Assembly (NCBI RefSeq): GCF_021917145.1
Contig: NW_025813837.1
Location: 2,509,591-2,573,590, forward strand
Reading direction: 5' to 3'
Source of the DNA: Hypomesus transpacificus
Taxonomy: Eukaryota > Chordata > Actinopteri > Osmeriformes > Osmeridae
DNA: 64,000 nucleotides
Below, piece after piece: positions 14,105-26,145 of the stretch; the stretch's first letter is position 1, and each line of letters starts with the position of its first letter. Under the pieces are notes generated by a model. It saw nothing but the letters and a program-made list of their open reading frames with translations. It made no database searches and was not told where the DNA came from. The translations under genes and the position numbers were made by a program.

Positions 14105-15921
14105 CCTCTCTCCCTCTCTTTCTTCTCCAATCTCTCTCTCTCTCTCTCTGCGCTCAGAGGTTTCTTTTGCTGTGCGTAGCTGCACTGCCTTAACATAAAC
14201 AACAGTAACTGCTGAGAACACAAGAGATTTGTAATGCCGGTCCATGAGCATTCATAATGAAACTATTCAGCATCAACTCGCTTTCAAACGCTCATGCAAT
14301 TACACATCGCTGACCAATAACCCTCTCAGAAGGGGTAGCTTCATCCAACAAAAGACGGTGACACTCTGCTAGTCCTTACAGCAACTAGGAAAATACCCAC
14401 TTGACCCAGGGAATGACTTGTTTGTGAAAGACCTCAGCTGCCTATTTGGCCCTACATTTGCCCTAAATATAGAGATAATCTGTTGTTTATAGATGGATGT
14501 AAAAGTCCCCCATGCTTTTATGTTATGAAAATGTGTATGATGATCTTATAGCTCTGACCAAATGTTGCGCCATATGGGCTACCCACACAAACCTACTCAC
14601 CAATCCTGGGGCAAGGAACAGCCGTTTCTATCTGTTATCAGGGTTAACAAAAATCCAATTTCGAAATGTGAGGTTTGTACTAAATTTTTTAAGAGAAAAC
14701 ATGTGACATTTCAGGACTCTCAAAACAACGGCACCATTAAAATAATGATAACTAGGTGGTTGTCGAAATAAGGGCATGTGGAAAAAGCTTAATCAAGCTT
14801 TGGGAGAGATGATTCATTATGCTAACAGCAACAACAATATTATGAACCCAGAAAACGTTTTCAATGGTTTGGCTGAGTGTTATCGCCTAGCACCAGAGCT
14901 CCTGTAAAAGGCTGGCTAATGTAGTGCTGGTAAAGCTCACTGATTCCAAAGTGGAATTAAAATGCAATCATCCATCATTAGACATGCCATGACAGCCACA
15001 AGGTCGAAATACAGCTGGGGACAGCAGCACCTTGCAGGTTCCACAGTACTTTAATGAATCTCTTCTAATGAGTAATTATGAATAAATTGCATAGGCTACT
15101 CGGCAGCAACTCCAGGAGCATAACCAAGAGGGGACCAGGGCCAAGCCACTTCATTCACATGTCCACAGATTTCTGATTGCTTACAATAATTTATTTTTAG
15201 AGGCCGCCTCATTTTAAGATGCGACCCCCCAAAATTACATTTTGTCCACGTACCGGACGTTGATACAGTTTGGAAGATTGATCATAAAAGTATTTTTAAT
15301 CCTCTATATTCGATTTGAGACTGCACACTCTGAACCCCATATGTATAATACACTTGATAACATTTGCATATTACAAAAATATGTAAATGTACAATAACAA
15401 ATACTTTATTTGTTATTGTACGGTCGGCTGGTACGATAAGAGGTACTTTAGAATGCGCAGGGCAAAAGAAATGCTGCGCAAGTTTGATGCAACCGAAGTG
15501 ACATAAACGTCACAGACATGGTGCTCTTCAACGCGTAGTGTACAATGAATCAGTAGTCTTACAGTTAATGTGCAGATTTGACAGAAAAGTTAATAACATT
15601 TCGGAACAGTACTGTTTATTTGGTGGAAAGCTTCACAAACATCGAGGTAAACTTACCTATAGTTCACAATCGCATTTTTACAGCAGAGGGGTGGAGCAGG
15701 TTTTACCCGGCACACCAGAGCGTGGTCTAACCATGTGTTGCCAGTTGCTAGCTTGTGAGTGTGTTGTCACGTTATGGGATAGCTAACTTTAACGACGTTC
15801 ATAATGAACTAGCTCGCTAACATAAAGCAGGTCTTGTTGTGGTATCGGTTCGGCGGATAATCGGCAATAATCGGTAATCGGCCTGCTAAACATATTCTCC
15901 TGATGTAGTCTATTGGCTAGG
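11228..15921. other. Divergent intergenic region phyhip / polr3d
   Basis: This stretch lies between the first coding exons of phyhip (-) and polr3d (+). A C/T-rich tract at about 11434-11580 and the CT repeat at 14043-14098 give only low-complexity frames. On the minus strand a donor-like site (gcaaag|gtatgg, exon edge at 13771) could end an untranslated first exon of phyhip, with its promoter near 13870-14200. The last few hundred bases should hold the polr3d promoter and 5' UTR. I see no further gene. Confidence 0.5.
14043..14098. repeat. CT microsatellite
   Basis: About 28 uninterrupted CT dinucleotides, with further short CT runs on both sides (13951-14150). Read on the minus strand it gives an Arg/Glu repeat frame that is not a gene. 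Confidence 0.95.
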
Positions 15922-18470
15922 ATGGCAGAACCTGGCCCCAGCGACGCCCCACGCACCCCAACCCCAGGTGGGAGTGGAAGGGGTATGCTGATGGGGCGCA
16001 GGCTACCAGCAACCATCTCCCCCGGTCGCCTGCCCTCCATGCGCTCCAGGGACCTTACATTGGGAGGGGTGAAGAAGGTATTGACACCTTATGTAAAGGG
16101 AGCATTTCTCTTAAGAGTGCAAGGGTCTGGTGAGAGTGAAAATTATTATTAGACCTAGGTTGGAAGTGTTTTGTGTTAGTCACTGTGCATTTACCGTTTG
16201 GTTTTCTTATTTCAGAAAACCTTCACTCCCAACATAATAGGCAGAAAAGCAAAAGATGAGTAAGTTGAATCGATGATTTCCAGAAGCCCTTCTGAAATGT
16301 CCTTCTCCCGAACGAGAATGAGCTGTTTTCTCTCTCTCTCAGGCAGAAGGTTGAGGGTGGACAGGCCAGGGGCAGGAGGGACGCAGAACGAGGCGGCCGT
16401 GGTCAGAGGGACGGGCGAGGCAGGGGCCGGGGTCGTCCTGAGGTCATCCAGTCCCACTCCATCTTCGAGCAGGGTCCAGCGGACATGATGACTAAAAAGA
16501 GGGGTGAGGAGATCACTCTCTGGAAAACCAAATCTGTGTGTGTTCCTCCATAATCTGTTCATTGGGGTTGTTTGTGGCCGTCGTTTGTTCAGCACGTGTG
16601 TGTGTGTGCGGGCGCTTCCATCATCTTACATTGTAATTTATCCGACGCTCTTATCCAGAGCGACTTACAGTAAGTACAGGGACATTCCCCCGAGGCAAGT
16701 AGGGTGAAGTGCTTTGCCCAAGGACACAACGTCATTTGGGGTGGGCGGGAATCGAACCGGCAACCTTCTGATTAATAGCCTGATTCCCTAACCGCTCAGC
16801 CATCTGACTCCTATCTTCCTGTGCTGTTCCCAGGTGGCTGGGAAGGACAGGCAGAAGCCCCTATTGTGGGGCCGTCGCCCATAATCAACATCAAAAAGGA
16901 GAAAAGAGAGACGGAGGAGGAGACCAAAGAGATCTTGCGCTCGCTGGAACGAGACAATGTGAGACAATTCAGCACTGGACAATGCGAGTGTGTGTGTGTG
17001 AACTTCTACTACATGATTACGTTATTCATTCCCGCTTTCCTCTGTCAGTTTTTGGATGACCCGTACCTGAAGAGTGAGGAGAGGAGCTGCCCGGTCCAGC
17101 TGCCCTTGGCCGTGTCAGGCTGGGGGTTCAAGGAGGAGTTTGGTGAACCTGTTGAAAAAGACAACAAGGTGGAGAAGTCTGAGGAGGACAGTGAGGCGAT
17201 GGAGGACACTGCTGAAGTTAAAGGTACAGGACACCCCAGCCCCCTCCCCCCCAGGCTTTCAGCGACACCCTCCCGAGCTAGGTCACAAGTTGATCCTTTA
17301 AGCACTTTTAAAAACAGGTTTCTTTTCAAGACGCCGCTGCCTCCTGTTCCCTCTCTCTCAGTGAAACAAGAACCGGAGGAGGTGTTGGAGGTGAAGGCGG
17401 AGTCCATGTTCAAACGTCCTCAGATGCCGGACCCTGAGGTCCTGCAGGACCTTCTGCAGAGCTGCACCCTGAGCAAAGACGAGAAGCTGTTCTTCATGCA
17501 GCTTCCTGATTCGTTACCAGGGCAGCCTCCCACCAAGGAGGCGAGGCCAGTGAAGACAGAGGTGCAGTCGGAGGACGGACAATCCATGCTGCTAAAAACG
17601 GAATCTCCGGTAGGTTGAATTGGAGGCCTACCTACCAGTTCTCTCAAATGAATGGTCGTTACACACCTGGTTCAAATGAATGGTCGTTATCAGGCTTGGA
17701 TAACGACCATTCATTTGAATCAGGTGTGTTGGAGCAGGGAAACATCTAAAACAGGGGTGTCGAGCTCCGGTCCTCGAGGGCCGCTGTCCTGCATGTTTTA
17801 GATGTTTCCCTGATCCAGCTCACCTGATTCGAATGAATGGTCGTTATAACAACCCTTTTAATTGAATCAGGTGTGTTGGAGCAGGGAAACATCTAAAACA
17901 TGCAGGACAGCGGCCCTCGAGGACCGGAGTTCGACACCCCTGATCTAAAACATGCAGGGCAGGGAGGGCCCGAGGACCAGGATCGGGAACCCCTGTTCTA
18001 GAAGATTCTGCTAGATGTCGGGACAGGGGACTGCGAGAGCCGGGTGTGTGTGCGCACAAGTGTGTCGTTGGAGTGTGTGTGTGTGTGTCACTGTGGCTGT
18101 TGTCTCTGTCGAAGGAGGAGCAAGCGGAGGAAAACACTTGCAGTCTGAGTGACTTGCAGGAGGGCCTGGTGGGGAAGATGCTGGTGAGGAAATCGGGTCG
18201 TGTGCAGCTCATCTTGGGACATGTCACGCTCGACGTGGCACTGGGGACGCCATGCGCTTTTCTTCAGGTCAGATGACAACCACGGTCATGTTTCCTCGTT
18301 GGGTGCGTGTCGTTTTGGACCCGACAGTTTCTTCCCTAAACCGTTTGTTTTCTCAGGAGCTTGTGTCGGTTGGAACGGGAGATGGTCGGACGGGCGACAT
18401 GTCTGTCCTGGGCCACATCAAACACAAAATGGTCTGCTCACCTGACTTTGAAGCCCTACTGGAGAGCTGA
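15922..18470 (+). CDS. polr3d: RNA polymerase III subunit D (RPC4)
   Basis: RPC4 pairs with RPC5 on RNA polymerase III and helps initiation and termination on tRNA, 5S and other small RNA genes. Eight coding exons read 15922-16077, 16216-16259, 16343-16503, 16834-16958, 17049-17223, 17362-17609, 18115-18267 and 18357-18470, giving 391 residues (human 398). The N-terminus MAEPGPSDAPRTPT leads to a basic segment (GVKKKTFTPNIIGRKAKDE) and an RG-rich stretch (QRDGRGRGRGRPE), both typical. A long acidic linker follows. The C-terminal RPC4 domain has VGKMLVRKSGRVQLILGHV and ends LGHIKHKMVCSPDFEALLES. Exon 4's acceptor sits just beyond a SINE, and exon 7's acceptor follows a GT repeat. The exon 7 start at 18115 is the best in-frame choice but 18118 is also possible. 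Confidence 0.96.
16625..16810 (-). mobile_element. tRNA-derived SINE (copy B) in polr3d intron 3
   Basis: A nearly full-length reverse copy: LINE-type tail at the left, tRNA-like head with B box (gaatcgaaccgg) and A box (ccgctcagcc) at the right. Its head ends only 23 bases before exon 4 (16834). The intron's branch point may therefore lie within or at the edge of the SINE. Confidence 0.93.
17641..17995. mobile_element. Older hAT-type MITE, interrupted (outer element)
   Basis: The flanks of the inner MITE are pieces of a related element. On the left are repeats of aatgaatggtcgttat and the segment ggagcagggaaacatct. On the right is a terminal-repeat-like end ggatcgggaacccctg (17980-17995). 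The left terminus is not clear. The pieces are more diverged from each other than the two arms of the inner copy are, so this is the older insertion. It lies in polr3d intron 6. Confidence 0.65.
17752..17942. mobile_element. hAT-type MITE (inner, 191 bp) with 8-bp target-site duplication
   Basis: The ends are inverted repeats beginning caggggtgtcgagctccgg and ending ggagttcgacacccctg, the CAGGGGTG type seen in hAT elements. The whole copy is a long foldback: arms share ctcgagggccgctgtcctgc and its complement. It is flanked on both sides by the 8-base direct repeat atctaaaa (17744-17751 and 17943-17950), the target-site length of hAT transposases. It contains no coding sequence and would need a transposase from elsewhere. 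Confidence 0.88.
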
Positions 18471-20598
18471 GTGCCGTAGGCCACAGGGTGCTTGCATGTG
18501 GGATTCCACACAGCGACAGACCATAATATCTGCGCCTGGCGGTGTCACAGCTGGACATGACAACAGTTGGACATGACCACCTATCTCGTTGTTTCACAGA
18601 TGTCTAGTTTGGATTTTGAACAAGGTATAGGTATGCTGTAATGGATGAGTTGAAATGTGGATTTTTGAGAAAATACAGTTTGTATATTTAACCAATTATT
18701 TATTTTTGGATTAATGTGATGGGGGGGAAAAAAAGATCAGGTTTGGTGGTAGTTTGTTGATATACATACATCTTGAAAACACTGATGCCCTCAATTCCTT
18801 TTTCACCTTGGAAACAAAAAAATGAGTGGAGAAAGCAGAAAGTAAGTATTCTGTACAATAATATACCTGTAACAATGGAGAACACTTGTGTGTATATAAT
18901 ATAAATAAAGATGTAAAGAATAACTGAAAAAAAGAATTTTCTTGAAAATAATCTATTTTGGGATATATTTGGCTGCCTAAAGATTTCTGTTGGATTCATA
19001 TGATCATCATGCCATTTGCGACTGTGCAGGTCTCACCTCAAACCACTGGTGTATGGCATAGCCTGTACGGTTCACACATTATGAAGGTGATTGTGTTCAT
19101 ACATTTCGCCACCAGATGTCAGCTTTGAGCAAGCACGCAGGACTACACGGGAGGGTGTGCAAGACCCCGGACGGGGATGAACATCTGATGCGCAGCATCA
19201 TCGTTCACGTTACATCCACGCTACTGGCCAGGCCGTTATCCACCGGGTGGAGTTGAGACAACAATGCGAGTGTAGTCGCCGGACACAAAGACGGAGTACA
19301 GTTAGTGATCGGAGAAACCAATACTGTGACCAGTAAGGTAATCAATGATGTTGCTACTTAACAATAATTAGTCACCGGGTAAGCTAAGAAGCTATCTACT
19401 GCCAGTGCATGTTATTGAAGCCAGCAGTTGGCTACAGTACTGGAACTGTACTATTAGACGGATCGTAACTGGAACTATTACTCTTGCTAGCTAGCAGTGG
19501 CTAGGCGGCACATATAACATGCTTTCTAGCTGGAATAGTTGAGTACCTAACCTAATCTGACATGTATTTTTACATTTTAAGCCAACGTTATCAATCAATA
19601 CTGCGCGAAATCATATTTTAACATGGCTAATGGTAGCTAGTAGCTACCTCTCCAGCCACACCACAGCTCGAAATAGAACTGGCGTATGTATGGTGATGGT
19701 GGGCTAACGACGTCGTGGTCGTCGTCGTGACTTAAGTCATCATTTGGGTTGGGTGGTTTTATCGGTTGTTCAAAAAGCTAGATCAGGTGTCTACTCAGTT
19801 TAGTCAAGTCATCTCTTTCGCAAACTGTCAAATACTGTTGTACGCAGGACTAAGGATGAGTATATGTGTGTTCGCTATAACCAAAAGTCCTAACTTCACT
19901 ATTCCGGCTAGCTAGCCCAGCAACGTTAGCCGCATGTGAAACGCCAATGGTGATTTCTGCACAATAAATGTCATTGTCAAAACAAGTTCATGTGAAGAAC
20001 GATCTCAGCATACAGCTGCAGCTGTATGGAATGAAGGGCAGACTGTTATCACCCTTGGGAAAGCAGCATGGTTGAAGCGTTATCTTGACCCAGCCACATC
20101 TCTCGTGAAAACAACATTCCCACGTTTATGAGCTATAGATTTATAACAATAACAATAAAAGAGAAACAACTTCACAGAACACAATTTTATTAGCCAAGTA
20201 ACTTTGTTTTTGTGTTTTCCCCAGGGCTTATGCTGAACGACAGACAAGGGTTGGAATGTGCCATTGACACCTTTAACACCTTGAGGATGTTGGAGTGGCA
20301 TTGTACTTGGTTTGATTTCTTTGTTTTGACGAGAGAAACATCGCTCATCTGAAGCGACTTGCACACGGACTATGCACTGACAAGGCCTGGAGTTACACTA
20401 ACAAGATGCTGGCTTCCACAGAGAAGGTGAACATGAGGAGGACTCTGGTCTCTCAGGATCCTTAATGAAGGCCTGCTCCTCGATAAAGAGACTGAGGCTG
20501 CATAGGGCTGAGAAGTGACCCATCACCCCTCCAGCTGTTGGCCAGCCTTTTATATACATAGTATACACTACCTCCTCCCTCTCCATCCGGTTGGCAAG
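18471..20598. other. polr3d 3' region and gpat4 5' leader region
   Basis: The first part is AT-rich 3' flank of polr3d. The AATAAA at 18904 is its likely end. Around 19200-19332 there is a plausible untranslated gpat4 first exon ending at a donor gacca|gtaagg (19333). The coding exon has an acceptor cacccctccag (ending 20534), which leaves a 64-base leader before the ATG. The transcription start is not determined. Confidence 0.5.
18904..18909 (+). terminator. Candidate poly(A) signal of polr3d
   Basis: AATAAA lies 433 bases after the stop codon, in AT-rich sequence. Use is inferred. Confidence 0.5.
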
Positions 20599-23500
20599 AT
20601 GTTCTTTTTCCCCTTTGACAACCTCCTCTGCATCCTCCTGGGAATCTCTTTCACGGTATGGTTCACCCTGCTACTGGTCTTCATCATCGTGCCCGCCATC
20701 TTTGGGGTGTCCTTTGGTATTCGCCGGCTCTACATGAAAACTCTGCTGAAGATCTTTGAGGTGAGCAGGGGTGACTGGAATAGGGCTCGTCTTCAGGGTG
20801 CTCTAAATGGAAATGTACAGGAACTGTGAAGTTGCTACATGTATGACTTATCCTAATAGAGGGAGACCTTGACCTTCTGGAAGGGGGAGTTACTGGTGCC
20901 TGCTCTCAAATGACATGCAGTGTTCTTTTAGACAGTGCATCATTTGCCCAAAAGCTTTAGCTGAAGATCATTCTTGTATTGTTTTATTCACAATGTACTG
21001 TTTTCACCTTGTGGTTTCCTCCCCCACCTTTATTTGGCATTCGTCAGAGATCTTTAGCTGTGAACAGGACTGGGACAATCCTTTATTAACTTTATCTGTG
21101 GCCTGTATCTACAGTTCATTGGCTTGTCTGTTTACTACTGTTGACACGGATGGGAAAGACTAGTAGGCACACCCTAAAGTCAAATATTATATATTTTATT
21201 GTCAATATAGTCCTATGGTAGAGACTTTGGTAGTGAGCCACTGCCCGTCAGTATTTACAACATTACTTTTTGAAACTATTTTGGGGATGCGGTTGGTTCT
21301 TAGTGTAACCCAGCGCCTCATTCAGTGGTTGGGGTCAGGAAAGAAGATCACTGGCCTGGGCTGTATTTCTCCACTTAACAGGACGTCTTCATGTAGAAAA
21401 CCAGTTGATTTACGAAGCGACTGCGGGGAATCTGCACCGACTAGACCCGCTTCATCAACTGCCTATTTCTGGCCATGTTCTCTGATGGTGCCCAATCAGC
21501 ACTGCCTAGGTGCCTGTTGCTCTTCCTAGATTCTAGACACTGGGGCAAGGAATAACCATAATCGTTCGCTTCCCCACTATGTTTAAAAAAAGAATCTTTG
21601 ATAAAACCAGAGAAGGTTATCCAACCTCTCTCTTTCTCTGCTGTCGTTCGTGTCAGCGGCTGGTGTGTCAGCAGTTTCCAATTATTCCTTTCGAGATTGG
21701 AGATCTGTTACCTGAAATAAACGCACCAGAGAAAGAGTGGGCCTCGGATATTAATGGAATCATAGCTCACACCTCAGAGAGTACTGGTAATGGAGGGGAA
21801 AAAAAGGGCAGTTGCATGCCAGATCACATGGGCCTGGGAAATGTCTTGGCTGTGTCTTGGAAAAAGACCACCGTTTTCTCTTTTTCCTTTATATTTGTCA
21901 CATTGCATAAAGGATTTAACTAGGTCATCATTAGTTCTTGTCAGATTAGTTTAATAGGAGGTATAGTACATGCATGCCCTGCTTTAGACCTCTGGTCATG
22001 TGAGCTTGGACTGACTCCTCTGTGACCTGGATGGGTGAGTTAGACTGAGGAGATATCTTGGCCTACTGTTGAGTTGTAGGTCTGTCCTCGAGCAGAGCTA
22101 AGGCTATGTCAGATGCCAGTCAGCGAAGCTTGGCTTCTTACGTTTACCCACCAGACCTCCAGAACAGACTCGACTGCATCTGGAGCCAGTCATGGAACGA
22201 GAATATGAGGGGAAACAGAAGTATAATGCCTTCTTCTGGCGAGGTAGAATGGAGGCAAAAACAAGGCCATATGTCGAATTCCTACTCACACACTCATCCC
22301 TTATTGGAGAGAGTTATGCAAGAGGCTCTGCTACCACACACCCTCTCCTGCTCTGGCACAACGTGTGTTTGTCTGGCTCTGCTTTACCTTGCTCCAGTTT
22401 TCTGGCTCTGTTTTCCACTCTACGAAGCCGCAGCATGGCTAAACATTCTCCTCCTCTACCCAACCCAAACTGGTATTAAATTGAGCTTCATACACAGGTG
22501 TAACAGCTAGACTTTGTGATCAACAAGGACCATACTGTATGTTCACTCGACTGGTTTATCCAACTGGTGTTTCGAATGGGTTCCATAGAGAACAACTGGG
22601 TCCAGCCACTATGTGACCAAAGTATATTGCTCCACAGGCATATTGCTCTCATTTTCAGAATGAACAGACACCCTTTAAATTTTTTGGGATATAAGTCCCC
22701 TCTTAACTAACTCCAGAAGCATGTCGTCTCCCAGAAGCATGTAGGGCGAGTGCAATAGCAGATGTTACTTGTCGACCGATTTGCTGAATACCGGGCTTTG
22801 GTGTGTGTTCAGCTCCCCTCTCTCCTGACCATCCGTCACTGTAATGAGGGTGTGCTCTCTCCCTGGTGGGAACTAGCTCTCAGCCGAGGGCCTGTGTTTG
22901 GCGTGAAAGGTTCAGAGCTCCTGCCCCCCCCCCCCTCCCCCAGGAGGTTAGACAGCCGCCCCTGTACTCTGCTTGTTGTTGCTAAGGAAAGGAGAACATT
23001 CTGTCCTTTTCCATGGCTCCCAGCCCTGCCAAGCCTGTTTGTTTTAGTCTTAGGTGTACGCATGGATAACACAATCTTCTAAGTCTGGATGTAAGGCTAG
23101 ACGATCTCTCATTGAAGAGGAAACAAATGAAACGGCCTCTTCGATGTTGGCCGTGGAGATATTTGAGAGCTCAGGGATCCTTGAACTTGAGTCGATGTTC
23201 TGGAAGTGATGTGCCTTCTCAGAATCTCTTTGTGGAATGGGGAACGGCTGCAGGTGGATGGCAGTCTGCCAGTGTGGAGTAAACCCAACACTGCTCTGTA
23301 TAGTACAGAATCATATCTACAGTTTCAACATTATATCACGTCTGTGAAATAGCTGTATTCATAATCTGCTGTTATCAGTTTGATATTAAATACAGAGATG
23401 GAGTAGGCATAAATTATTAATCAGAGTTTCCGTTTTAAGGATTTCATTGGCTAGGTTTCAAATTGAGTTTAATCAGATATACATCTTTTTGAAGTTTGGC

Positions 23501-26110
23501 TCTAAAACTCTTCTTTTGTTTTCCATCCAGTGGGCTACGCTGAGGATAGAGAGAGGAGCAAAAGAAAATAATCATCTCATATACAAGCCCTACTCTAATG
23601 GTGAGTTAGTGTTTGGGTGTGTGTGTGGTGGGAGGGCTGTGTGTAGTTTGTGTGTGACGCCATCCCATAATGTCCTGGTGCTCCGTCCAGCCATCATTGC
23701 CAAGGAGCCTACCTCCCTGGAAGAGGAGATCAAAGAGATACGACGCAGCGGCAGCAACCGTGACCTGGACTCGGCTTCTGAGTTCGAGATGTCCGACATC
23801 TTTTACTTCTGCCGGCGGGGCGTGGAGAGCATCATGGACGACGAGGTGATCAAGCGCTTCTCCGCCGAGGAGCTGGAGTCCTGGAACCTGCTCACGCGCA
23901 GCAACAACAACTTCCAGCACATCAGCCTGAGGCTGACCGTCATATGGGGGCTGGGCGTGCTCATACGCTACGGCTTCCTGCTGCCACTCAGGTACGCCAG
24001 CTAGCCTCACGCACCAGCTAGCCTCGCGCACCAGCTAGCCTCCTGTACCAACTAACCTCTCTCCCCAGCTAGCCTCTCTCCCCAGCTAGCCTCTCTCCCC
24101 AGCTAGCCTCTCTCCCCAGTTAGCCTCTCTCCCCAACTAGCCTCTCTTCCCAGCTAGCCTCTCTCCCCAGCTAGCCTCTCTCCCCAGCTAGCCTCTCTCC
24201 CCAGCTAACCTCTCTTCCCAGCTAGCCTCTCTCCCCAGCTAGCCTCTCTCCCCAGCTAGCCTCTCTCCCCAGCTAGCCTCTCTCCCCAGCTAGCCTCTCT
24301 CCCCAGCTAGCCTCTCTCCCCAGCTAGCCTCTCTCCCCGGCTAGCCTCCCTCATCAGGTAGCCTAGCCTCTCCCCTGCCTTCCTGCGATATACCAGCTAG
24401 CTGAGGTTCTCTTCAGCTTTGGCACTTAAGTACACCAGCTAGCCTAGCTCTCCTCCCCATTCAGGATACCAGTCCACTTCCAGTGAGGACGGAGGTTTCC
24501 CCCTCAGGGGTGAGAGTTGATTGGGGAGACAAATGGGTCACAGACCCAGGACTAACTCAAGTCTGGCTTCAGTCCAGATACACATTTCCAAACCAGGCCA
24601 CCATTATCCATCCAGACAGACAACACCCCCACTAGCCTAAACCCTAGGATTCCTTACTAGCTTGTATTCCATACTATACTCATTTACATTTATTCATTTA
24701 GCAGACGCTTTTATTCAAAGCGACTTCCAAGAGAGAGCTTTACAAAAGTGCATAGGTCACCTATCATAACAACAAGATAGCCTCAAACTACTTCAAATCT
24801 AACTAGTTTCCCCTGTAACAGCGGATATTCCTATTTATCATGTCCTTGCAAACAATGGTTTTCCAAATCTAGCCATGTTAGTCTCTCCTCCTAATAAAAC
24901 CTGTACAACATCAGACACCAACGCTGTGATCCAGGGAGCGACCGAACTAGCTTTATGCTGTGCACGCGGTTAACACACTGAGTGGAAGGAGCAGGGGGGA
25001 GGGCAGGGCCAAAGCTGTCCTGGATAAGCTGGTTATTATCTTGAGTGGTACCCAGAGGTCCCTAGCTAGTGACTTGGAAAAGACACAATCTCCCAGTGAC
25101 CCGCTTCACGCTCAGGATCCCGTTTCACCAGCCCTCCTCACCTCACAGCGGAGGGATTTGGCTCTCCCTTCCCATGAGTAGTGGATCTCATTGGCCCTTT
25201 TAATCTCCTCCATCTCCAGCCGTGTGGGTATTCACCTGGATTAAACCTGCCTCTGTCTGTCTTGTCTGCCCGCCGGCCGCCTGTCTTAACTGCGGCCTAA
25301 TGTGACCGCTGGAGGTCTCCAGTTGACATGACAGTCATGGTTGCCTGACAGAGTAGAGAGTATAAACCAATGGAGAACGCAGTCTACCTGCAGTGAGTAA
25401 TCTGCATTTGTTTCCCTGTGACTAGTAGGTAGAATGTTTCTTCTGGAACGTAGAGGTTCTTTGTTAAGACACAGCCCACACACTGGGCTGTATGACTACT
25501 GTGTGTGTGACTGCTGTGCTTCTTCTACAGGGTAACGCTGGCCTTCACTGGGGTGGGCCTTCTAGTGGTGCTGACCTCCATCATCGGGTTTCTTCCCAAC
25601 GGAAGGTGAGACCTTTCACCTCATTGGATTTGATCCCATTCAGCTTCCGGAACAGTCTCTGTAAATTCCAAAAGTCTACCGAGTGTTGCTGTGGTATCCA
25701 GGCGTCAGGTCTGTCCTCTGTCCTCCCCTCAGGATGAAGAACCTTCTGAGCGAGAAGGTTCATCTGATGTGCTACAGGATCTGCGTACGGGCACTCACCG
25801 CCATCATCACCTATCACGACAGGTTAGTGGCGTCAAATGCGTTAAACAGCCACGCGTAGGGCATCGAAGAAGGGATTTTGGTTGTCATTTTAATCGTTTA
25901 CATAGGACTTGGATCAAACGGTAGACAGAAACTATCCGTTAGACAAAGTAGGAGAACTTGGTGTGTGTTTACAATTGGAACGCAGCTTGCTAAGAGCTGT
26001 TCCGGGAAGAGGAGACAGCTAGGGGCCAGCATAGTCACTGTCTACATTAACTTCCACTGTGCTGAACAGAGCCAGCTTAGGTAGAATACAAAAGTCTGTG
26101 GGCCGGACCA

Positions 26111-26145
<35 letters not shown>

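Noticed and set aside
24001-24357. CRISPR-like array
   Set aside because: The 17-nt units are directly adjacent without spacers, and the DNA is a vertebrate intron.
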